Below are positions 57,964 to 64,000 of a stretch of 64,000 bases of DNA, piece by piece (position 1 is the first letter of the stretch; every line of letters starts with the position of its first letter). Made by a program: the position numbers and the translations under genes. Source of the DNA: Prevotellaceae bacterium (GTDB lineage: Bacteria; Bacteroidota; Bacteroidia; Bacteroidales; Bacteroidaceae). Location: positions 1 through 64,000 of the forward strand of contig JAQXTH010000007.1 in NCBI GenBank assembly GCA_029219385.1, in the 5' to 3' direction. The notes under the pieces are model-generated. The model searched no databases and was not told the origin of the DNA. It saw nothing but the letters and a program-made list of their open reading frames with translations.

Positions 57964-60525
57964 TTAGAACCATTTCACGTAGCAGAAATCTTGACGGTGA
58001 GGTAGGGCATCGTTTTTGGGATAAATACGATATGCCACCTTAAAACTACCTGCATTGTCAATCACGTGATTCAACTCATATACCGATAAATTATCTGAAT
58101 GACCCACCAATTTGAAAGGAGCAACATTATATACATACTCTTTGCCTTCGTTGTCGGTAGCGATCGTCACCATTTCAATTCCGATAGAGTCTTCAAGACC
58201 GGCAGTGTCAACCTTAATGCTCAATGTGTTTTGAATGCCACTTATAGCAGAAGTCTGGCGATCGCCACCGTCCACTTCAAACGAAACCACATTGATTTTA
58301 TCCCACAGCGAAGCAACGTGTTCTTTCCATGCTGCAATCTCCTTGGCCTTTGCATTGTCGTTTGCACTGACCTCTTTGAAACGAGTCGCCATTTTGTTGT
58401 AGAACTTGCTATAATAGTCATCCAACTGACGCTTCATCGTATAGTGAGGAGCAATCTGAGCGATTGAATTTTTGATAGCGTGAATCCACGAAGAAGAGTA
58501 ACCCTTCTTATTGCGTGAATAATAAAGAGGAATTATTTCGCGTTCGAGCAGGCTGTAAATAGTGGATGCGTCGAGGCGATCCTGATGTTCTTGGTTTTGA
58601 TAAGTGCGCTTTTCTGTGAGTGCCCAGCCGGCTCCCTCACGATAACCCTCAAGCCACCAACCATCGAGCACCGACAAATTAAGCAAACCGTTCATCAAAG
58701 CCTTTTCGCCCGATGTGCCTGATGCCTCAAGTGGACGGGTAGGAGTGTTCATCCAAATATCCACACCCGAGATAAGGCGACGCGAAAGTTGCATGTCATA
58801 ATTTTCAAGGAACAAGATTTTGCCAAGAAATTCGGGCGACTGACTGATGTCGTAGATTTTCTTTATCAAGCCTTGACCGGCACCATCGGCAGGATGAGCC
58901 TTTCCTGTAAAAATAAACTGAACGGGATAGTCCTGATTGTTCACAATCTTTTTGAGTCTTTCAAGATCGGTAAACAACAAGTGAGCACGTTTGTAGGTGG
59001 CAAAACGGCGTCCAAAACCTATAAGCAATGCATTGGGGTTGATTTTATCGAGCAGTGAAACCACACGCGAAGGATCACCTTGGTTTTTGAGCCAAGTTTT
59101 GCGAAATCTCTCACGTATATAGTTAATAAGTTTAGTCTTTAATTTAATACGCAGATTCCAAATCTCCTCATCGGGCACGTCATATATACGTTCCCAAATT
59201 TTTGCGTTGCTTTGGTCTGAATAAAAATCTTCGCCAAAATATTTTTCATAGAGTGATTTCCATTCGCGTGCAGCCCATGTTGGCAGATGGACACCGTTTG
59301 TAACATAGCCCACATGGTTTTCCGAGGGGAAATAACCTTTCCAGATGTCGTTAAACATATTCTGGCTCACAGTGCCGTGAAGTTTCGACACACCATTTAT
59401 TTCCTGGCAAGTCTTGCAACAGAATGTTGACATACAGAAACGCTCGTTGTTATCATCGGGATTGGTGCGTCCCAGTCCGATAAGGTCGTTCCATGAAATA
59501 CCAAGTTTTTCGGAATATGCTCCCAGATATTTACGTGTTAGAGTCTCATCAAAATAATCATGGCCGGCAGGCACGGGAGTATGCACAGTATAGAGACCCG
59601 AGGCGCGCACAAGTTCCAAAGCTTGGTTAAACGACAGTCCTTTGGCAACATAGTCACTCAGGCGATACAAGTTGCAAAGTGCTGCGTGACCTTCATTACA
59701 ATGATAAACATCGCGTTTGATGCCCAGAGTATCAAGCAACTGCATACCACCAATACCCAATAAATACTCCTGCTTCATGCGGTTTTCCCAATCGCCGCCA
59801 TAAAGTGTGTGGGTAATATTGCGATCAAAGCCTGAGTTAAGAGCATTGTCGGTGTCAAGCAAATAAAGAGTTACACGACCCACTGCCACCTTCCATACAT
59901 TAGCATAAACAGTGGCATAAGGGAAAGGTACACCGATCACCAACTGGTTTCCGTCTGCACCCAAAACTTTCTGATAAGGCAACTGGTCAAAATCCTGAGG
60001 TTCATATTTTGCAATTTGCGAACCATCCATAGCCAATTCCTGAGTGAAATAGCCATAGCGATAGAGCAGACCCACGCCCACCATGTCAACATTGCTGTCA
60101 GAAGCCTCCTTAAGATAGTCACCGGCAAGAATGCCCAGACCACCCGAATAAATCTTTAAGAAGTGAGACATGCCATACTCCATGCAAAAATAAGCCACCG
60201 AGGCACGTTTCTCATCGGGTTTGGCCGACATATACTTGCTAAACTTATCATAGACCTTGTTCATTCGGTCTGTAAATTTCTTGTCTTTGGCCAAAGCCGT
60301 AAGTTCATCATAAGAAAGAGACGACAACACCTCTACGACATTGTCTTTTTTGCGCAAGAAAAGTTCTTCATTGATGCTGCGGAAAAGGTTGTAGGCATCA
60401 GTGTTCCATGTCCACCATAAATTCTTGGACATCTCCTCCAATTTAGACAATTCGGCAGGAATATTAGCCTGCACAGTGAGTGTCTTCCAATTGGGAGTGT
60501 TTACGTTGCTAACTTTTACATTCAT
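57964..60525 (-). CDS. glgP: Alpha-glucan (glycogen) phosphorylase, GT35
   Basis: Releases glucose 1-phosphate from glycogen or maltodextrin. The 853-residue protein is of the AlgP-like bacterial/archaeal branch with an N-terminal DUF3417 part ([16 protein letters not shown] near 34-49). HCNEGHAAL and [12 protein letters not shown] line the active site; the PLP lysine is in [14 protein letters not shown], where the usual Asn-Met is Gly-Glu. [14 protein letters not shown] follows. It is 48 bp after the glycogen synthase gene on the same strand. The C-terminal 120 residues are an additional beta-rich part. Confidence 0.92.
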   Translation of the reverse strand: MNVKVSNVNTPNWKTLTVQANIPAELSKLEEMSKNLWWTWNTDAYNLFRSINEELFLRKKDNVVEVLSSLSYDELTALAKDKKFTDRMNKVYDKFSKYMSAKPDEKRASVAYFCMEYGMSHFLKIYSGGLGILAGDYLKEASDSNVDMVGVGLLYRYGYFTQELAMDGSQIAKYEPQDFDQLPYQKVLGADGNQLVIGVPFPYATVYANVWKVAVGRVTLYLLDTDNALNSGFDRNITHTLYGGDWENRMKQEYLLGIGGMQLLDTLGIKRDVYHCNEGHAALCNLYRLSDYVAKGLSFNQALELVRASGLYTVHTPVPAGHDYFDETLTRKYLGAYSEKLGISWNDLIGLGRTNPDDNNERFCMSTFCCKTCQEINGVSKLHGTVSQNMFNDIWKGYFPSENHVGYVTNGVHLPTWAAREWKSLYEKYFGEDFYSDQSNAKIWERIYDVPDEEIWNLRIKLKTKLINYIRERFRKTWLKNQGDPSRVVSLLDKINPNALLIGFGRRFATYKRAHLLFTDLERLKKIVNNQDYPVQFIFTGKAHPADGAGQGLIKKIYDISQSPEFLGKILFLENYDMQLSRRLISGVDIWMNTPTRPLEASGTSGEKALMNGLLNLSVLDGWWLEGYREGAGWALTEKRTYQNQEHQDRLDASTIYSLLEREIIPLYYSRNKKGYSSSWIHAIKNSIAQIAPHYTMKRQLDDYYSKFYNKMATRFKEVSANDNAKAKEIAAWKEHVASLWDKINVVSFEVDGGDRQTSAISGIQNTLSIKVDTAGLEDSIGIEMVTIATDNEGKEYVYNVAPFKLVGHSDNLSVYELNHVIDNAGSFKVAYRIYPKNDALPHRQDFCYVKWF

Positions 60526-60573
60526 TGTGATTGAATTATTGAAATAACTGTATTTTCGAGTTAATAAGAAACT

Positions 60574-62259
60574 TTAGCTCCTATTGGCAGCGTGTTTCAT
60601 TGCCAACGTATAGGCATTGATATAATTAAGTATAAAGTCCTTCCAAAGAGCCTTGCCGGAAAGAGCCTTTGCCGTAGTTCTAATTTTGGAATACTCATCG
60701 GGCAGCAACATTGCCACACCTTGTATGGAAGTTGCAATCTCGTCAGTTGCTCTTTCATAATTGCTGTCGTCTCTTTGGATTACAGCAACACCATCAGAGA
60801 GAATAGCCGTGTGACCCACTGTAGAATTGACCCATTGACCAAAGCCGCTGAGGTTGGTTGTTAGACAAGGAATGCCAAAAGCAATGCTCTCAAGTGGCGT
60901 ATATCCCCAAGGCTCGTAATAAGACGGATAGACACAATAGTCCGACCCTGCCAGAAAATCATAATAAGCCATATTGATAATCCCGTCGTCACCGTCAAGA
61001 TAAGAAGGAATAAACAATAAATGCACCTTGCTGTCTCTCGAAAGCGAGAGACCACAGTTATAAATTGTATTTACGATGCGCTCGCTGTCGAAATTATATA
61101 AATCGTGAGTGATAAAAGGGTGGGGAAGCGGCTCAAGCCCCGAAGCATCAAAAATTTTGATTGCCGGCTTATCTTTAAGTCGCAAGCAAAGATCCTCGCG
61201 CGGCTGTTTCTTCCAACAAGGCACCGCAATCACCGCCAATACATATCTCTCAAGTCTATAGTTTCTCTCAAGTTTTGCCAAAGAACCGAGAAAAACATCA
61301 AATCCCTTACACCTAAAATCATTACGACCGCTCGTAGACACAATCAGAGTGTTGTCTGTCAAATTAGTACCGGCCAGAGCATTATAAGTGTTGAGCAAAG
61401 ACTTGCGAGCCTTATGCCTGATAGTTTGCAATCCCGCACCTTTGGTAACAAACGATGGTTCGAAACCGTTGGGCAAAATCACGTCTGACGAACGACCGAA
61501 AAATTGCAAACACTCCCTGTCGGTCACCTCCGATACTGTTGTAAGACAGTCGGCCTCCAACGCGGCAATTTTCTCTACACTGTGTTTAGACTGCATATTC
61601 AGTTCTGCCGCCATTTGGTCACCGTCATAACCATTGAAATATGTATAAAGAGGTTTCTCATTGGTGGTGATGGAGCGACCTATGCTCGTGGCATGGGTGG
61701 TAAAAACTGTTGCAATATATGGAGCATGGCGTTTCACATAGAGTAGGGCAAAACCACTCATCCACTCGTGAACCTGTACCACCGCTGTTGTCTCTCCACC
61801 ATTTTCGTTGTCAAGCTGATCATGAAGCATAACAATCAACCTGCCCGCCTGCAGTGCAAAAAGGCAAGCCTCGTCATAGTCACCATAGGCATGAAGCGAA
61901 TCCACTCCAAACCAATTCCACATATCGGCATAAATCTTGTCTTTCTGCGAAAAAAGTGGTCTAAAATCAACCAAAGCCACAAGAGGACGACCCGGCACAG
62001 CCCATCGTCCAAATCTCACAGGCAAACCCTCTTTGGCAGCCTTTTCGGTAAAATCTCCAAATATCTTGTCGTCAACCTCAAACAAAGGGTTCTCTTCGCC
62101 CGGATTGAGGTCAGGACCAATATAAATAAGGTTATCCTTATAAATTTGCCCCAAAGATTTGGCTTGAGTTGAAAGCACCGTATAAATGCCGCCAACCTTG
62201 TTGCAAACCTCCCAACTAACCTGAAAGACAAAATCCGAAGGTCTTGAAATTCTTCTCAT
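60574..62259 (-). CDS. Glycogen synthase, GT3 (eukaryote-like) type
   Basis: Adds glucose from an NDP-glucose donor to glycogen. Unlike GT5 GlgA of E. coli, this 561-residue protein looks like the GT3 family of yeast and animals: it begins VFQVSWEVCNKVGGIYTVLSTQA, and has VHEWMSGFALLYVKR, TTHATSIGRS, SEVTDRECLQFFGR, LPNGFE, and YYEPWGYTPLESIAFGIPCLTTNLSGFG. UDP-glucose is the likely donor by family. The ATG at 62259 is chosen since a -7 element lies within the longer GTG-started frame (62316). Confidence 0.9.
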   Translation of the reverse strand: MRRISRPSDFVFQVSWEVCNKVGGIYTVLSTQAKSLGQIYKDNLIYIGPDLNPGEENPLFEVDDKIFGDFTEKAAKEGLPVRFGRWAVPGRPLVALVDFRPLFSQKDKIYADMWNWFGVDSLHAYGDYDEACLFALQAGRLIVMLHDQLDNENGGETTAVVQVHEWMSGFALLYVKRHAPYIATVFTTHATSIGRSITTNEKPLYTYFNGYDGDQMAAELNMQSKHSVEKIAALEADCLTTVSEVTDRECLQFFGRSSDVILPNGFEPSFVTKGAGLQTIRHKARKSLLNTYNALAGTNLTDNTLIVSTSGRNDFRCKGFDVFLGSLAKLERNYRLERYVLAVIAVPCWKKQPREDLCLRLKDKPAIKIFDASGLEPLPHPFITHDLYNFDSERIVNTIYNCGLSLSRDSKVHLLFIPSYLDGDDGIINMAYYDFLAGSDYCVYPSYYEPWGYTPLESIAFGIPCLTTNLSGFGQWVNSTVGHTAILSDGVAVIQRDDSNYERATDEIATSIQGVAMLLPDEYSKIRTTAKALSGKALWKDFILNYINAYTLAMKHAANRS

Positions 62260-62285
62260 GTTAAAACTATTTAAACATTTGAGTG

Positions 62286-62293
62286 CAAAAATA
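62286..62293 (-). promoter_or_regulatory. Predicted -7 promoter element, glycogen synthase-glgP
   Basis: TATTTTTG on the minus strand, 26 bp before the ATG at 62259; it supports that start codon over the GTG at 62316. Confidence 0.5.
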
Positions 62294-62403
62294 AAGATTT
62301 TCTTACAAATCGGCACTACTTAAACGGCAAAAACTACTACAAACAACGATTTTCGTACTAAGAATTTGGTGGTTTCGGAGATTTTTCTTATGAAGCCCGA
62401 AAA

Positions 62404-62817
62404 TTATCGTCCTGCGCGCTTCTCCTTAGAGTCGTTGGCAAACATAAAAAGATAGCAAACCTGCTGAGGCGACAAAATAGAGAGGAAGTTCTGTTCATAT
62501 TTGCTTTTCACATCCAAAACTTTTTTATCGGCATTTCTCCGTGCATTATTAAGTTCGCGTGCTTGAGCAACATTGAGCGTCATTTTTTTTATGGACGTGG
62601 CATATTTATCTTTCACATTATTATAAACATCTTTAGCCGTCTTTAGATCTTTTCGGTAAGCAAAAAAAACAGGTTTTAATTTTTGACGCGTTGCTTTGTC
62701 AAGCTTCATTCGTCCCACAACATAGTCAAATCGTTCGCGATCTTTGTCAGACTGAGCAAACACAAACAACGACATAGCCACAATCAGCATAAAAACAAAA
62801 CATCTCTTGTCGGTCAT
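62404..62817 (-). CDS. Small exported protein, Spy/CpxP-like
   Basis: A 137-residue protein with a signal peptide (about 1-22, ending FVFAQS) followed by an all-helical, highly charged mature part (Lys, Arg, Asp rich). The helix-rich pattern, RERFDYVVGRMKLDKATRQKL and then a late LSPQQV, resembles periplasmic Spy/CpxP-type chaperone or metal-stress proteins, as seen in many Bacteroidetes proteins of this size. No LTxxQ motif is exact, so the family link is tentative. It is transcribed toward the glycogen genes; no closely linked partner. Confidence 0.6.
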   Translation of the reverse strand: MTDKRCFVFMLIVAMSLFVFAQSDKDRERFDYVVGRMKLDKATRQKLKPVFFAYRKDLKTAKDVYNNVKDKYATSIKKMTLNVAQARELNNARRNADKKVLDVKSKYEQNFLSILSPQQVCYLFMFANDSKEKRAGR

Positions 62818-62851
62818 AAGAAAAAATTTTACAAGTTAAAAAAATGAAAAA

Positions 62852-63285
62852 ATGAGTCGATCTGTAAGCGGGGTTCTGTAGTCAGTCTACAACCCATGTC
62901 TTTCAACTCAAGTTGTATCAAACTGTTTGTCATTTATCTCGACCGCTTGTCGCCAAGCGGCTCAATCGTGTCACCCTCCGCCGCAGTCACACGCAGTGGT
63001 GTCAGTCAGACGGACAGCCCTCAATCAGCGGTTTACATACACTTTCACCTTCTGCCACACACACCTTGTCCGTCACCGGGCAAAGTCGTGAGCTCTTACC
63101 TCACGTTCTCACCCTTACCTTGTGTATTAGTCTTTTAAAAATGTCAACTAAACACGAGGCGGTTATTTTCTTCTGTGTTACGGTGTCCTTACGGATACTT
63201 CCCATTAAGAAGCAGAATGTCCTATGGTGCCCCGACTTTCCTCAAACCGTAAAAACGGTTCGCGACAAACCGACCGACTCATTTT
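62852..63285 (-). ncRNA. rnpB: RNase P RNA, class A
   Basis: RNA subunit of RNase P, which trims tRNA 5' ends. On the minus strand, the 5' stem GAGTCG (63275-63280) pairs with CGACTC (62854-62859) at the 3' end. The conserved core is plain: GAGGAAAGTCGGGGCACC near 63227-63244 (helix P4 5' side region), GGTAAGAGCTCACG near 63086-63099, and ACAGAACCCCGCTTA near 62867-62881 (P4 3' side). The deduced length of about 430 nt fits. A TATCTTTG -7 element lies immediately upstream and T-rich sequence follows. Ends are approximate. Confidence 0.93.
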
Positions 63286-63290
63286 CTATG

Positions 63291-63298
63291 CAAAGATA
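63291..63298 (-). promoter_or_regulatory. Predicted -7 promoter element, rnpB
   Basis: TATCTTTG on the minus strand, placed to start transcription at the RNase P RNA 5' stem; T-rich sequence about 17 bp upstream may serve as -33. Confidence 0.6.
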
Positions 63299-63562
63299 GT
63301 GCAAACCGAGCGCATAAAAAAGCAGTTTACTGAGTTTTTTGTGCCGAGGTGCAGTCTATCTTCGCCAATTTTTGGCACAGTAGTGCAAAACAACACATTG
63401 TATTACAACTTAGCATCTTCTTTAGAATGACGATTATGTTTAATGATGTTATTGTTTTAGTGTTTTACAAGTGAAACACACGAGTATATTGTTTTTTATA
63501 GTGAGATTACTGTGACACTTGTGACTTTTGTGACATCTCCAGTCTTTCACCCTCAAAAAAAA
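63299..63562. other. Gene-free stretch between rnpB and the DUF1846 gene
   Basis: No coding frame of note. It holds an inverted repeat GTGTTT(N8)AAACAC (63460-63479) and three TGTGAC boxes at a 9-bp step (63511, 63520, 63529). These may be binding sites; none is assigned. Confidence 0.5.
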
Positions 63563-63590
63563 GCGAGCCTGCGCCACGAAGTGCGCAAGC
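63555..63590 (-). terminator. Terminator of the DUF1846 gene
   Basis: GCCTGCGCCAC (63567-63577) pairs with GTGCGCAAGC (63581-63590) with one bulge and a GAA loop; a run of eight A (63555-63562) forms the T tract on the minus strand. About 80 bp after the stop. Confidence 0.8.
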
Positions 63591-63670
63591 CCACTATGAA
63601 AACTTGAAAATGAAAAATTAAATAGGGTAATATAAAAATAAAATAATATTATAAATGAAGATTTCCTTTG

Positions 63671-64000
63671 TTATTTCTTTTTAACAGGGTCGCATGTCAA
63701 TCCAATGCCAAGTTTCTTGAATATTTTGCGGTCAACCTCGCTGAGCATCACCGTAGAGTGAACCTGACAGCCTTTCAGTTCGGGAAGTTGAGTTAAGGCA
63801 CGACGACAATTTTCGTCTGTCTTGCTCAACACCGACAACGCCACAAGCACCTCGTCGGTGTGAAGTCTTGGATTGTGCCCACCCAGATAATCAATCTTGG
63901 TTTTTTGTATTGGCTCGATCATCATCTGAGGTATTAGTTTGATCGTGTGGTCAATACCGGCAAGATATTTCGTGGCGTTGAGCAACAAAGCCGCACTTGG
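63671..64000 (-). CDS. DUF1846 protein, C-terminal part (runs off the window)
   Basis: The frame is open to the window edge, so only about the last 109 residues of a protein usually near 500 residues are seen; the start lies outside. The segment GGHNPRLHTDEVLVALSVLS and GCQVHSTVMLSEVDRKIFKKLGI are typical of the DUF1846 family, whose structures show a large multimeric protein of unknown function. It ends with TCDPVKKK. Confidence 0.85.
   Translation of the reverse strand, partial: PSAALLLNATKYLAGIDHTIKLIPQMMIEPIQKTKIDYLGGHNPRLHTDEVLVALSVLSKTDENCRRALTQLPELKGCQVHSTVMLSEVDRKIFKKLGIGLTCDPVKKK

Noticed and set aside
62260..62316. GTG-started extension of the glycogen synthase
   Set aside because: The predicted -7 promoter element lies inside it, and the ATG at 62259 gives the normal N terminus.

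Overview
The window looks like a chromosomal segment from a gut-type member of the order Bacteroidales (phylum Bacteroidota). Several things in the sequence say so. At least a dozen genes are preceded by the Bacteroidota -7 promoter element TAnnTTTG instead of a sigma-70 -35/-10 pair. There are lineage-typical families: DUF4494, class III fructose-1,6-bisphosphatase, GT3-type glycogen synthase next to a short GT35 phosphorylase, a 4-alpha-glucanotransferase with an N-terminal starch-binding part, and several secreted glycosidases. Genus cannot be fixed by eye. No prophage, integron, CRISPR array, tRNA, rRNA operon or intact insertion sequence was seen; the rnpB RNA is present near the right end.

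Layout, left to right. 1-181: palindrome and hairpin that may be a relic of a mobile element or a terminator. 182-3884 (-): DMP19-like gene, smpB and a short metH, tightly coupled. 4040-8746 (+): a large two-receiver/PEP-synthase-like ATP-grasp protein followed by a MurU-like nucleotidyltransferase and a family 2 glycosyltransferase. 8769-11349 (-): ABC exporter and NAD kinase. 11508-15740 (+): pdxJ, a GH89 alpha-N-acetylglucosaminidase, a DJ-1 protein and ispD. 15741-16185: the longest gene-free stretch, with a possible structured RNA. 16186-22165 (-): SulP transporter and a multidomain GH2 beta-galactosidase-like enzyme. 22371-25142: cdd (+), prs and an acyltransferase (-). 25411-31184 (+): ABC-F protein, metA, a U32/RlhA-type protein and an unrecognised membrane lipoprotein. 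31236-34454 (-): pheT-yebC. 34554-41127 (-): GH43, fbp, GH25 lysozyme and malQ in one close-packed run. 41279-47922 (+): GH84 hexosaminidase, queD, queE, then DUF4494, yggS and a LolC/E-type permease. 48259-49596 (+): gdhA. 49733-54414 (-): ABC-F protein, kdsA, kdsD-type isomerase and cardiolipin synthase. 54658-57868 (+): hpt, adk, obgE and a YfiH-family protein. 57964-62259 (-): glycogen synthase and glucan phosphorylase. 62404-62817 (-): a small exported protein. Then rnpB (-) and the 3' end of a DUF1846 gene running off the right edge.

How the genes fit together. Most are housekeeping: methionine supply (metA, metH), B6 (pdxJ, yggS), queuosine (queD, queE), Kdo for LPS (kdsD, kdsA), isoprenoids (ispD), purine/PRPP metabolism (prs, hpt, adk), nitrogen assimilation (gdhA), glycogen/maltodextrin turnover (glgA, glgP, malQ) and gluconeogenesis (fbp). 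Four secreted glycosidases (GH89, GH2, GH43, GH84) point to host glycan or complex polysaccharide use, but none sits beside a SusC/SusD pair here. The best candidates for undescribed biology are the two-receiver/ATP-grasp protein at 4040-7015 with its sugar-nucleotide neighbours, the lipoprotein/multi-pass protein at 30237-31184, and the possible structured RNA at 15747-15833. None of these amounts to a demonstrated new system from sequence alone.
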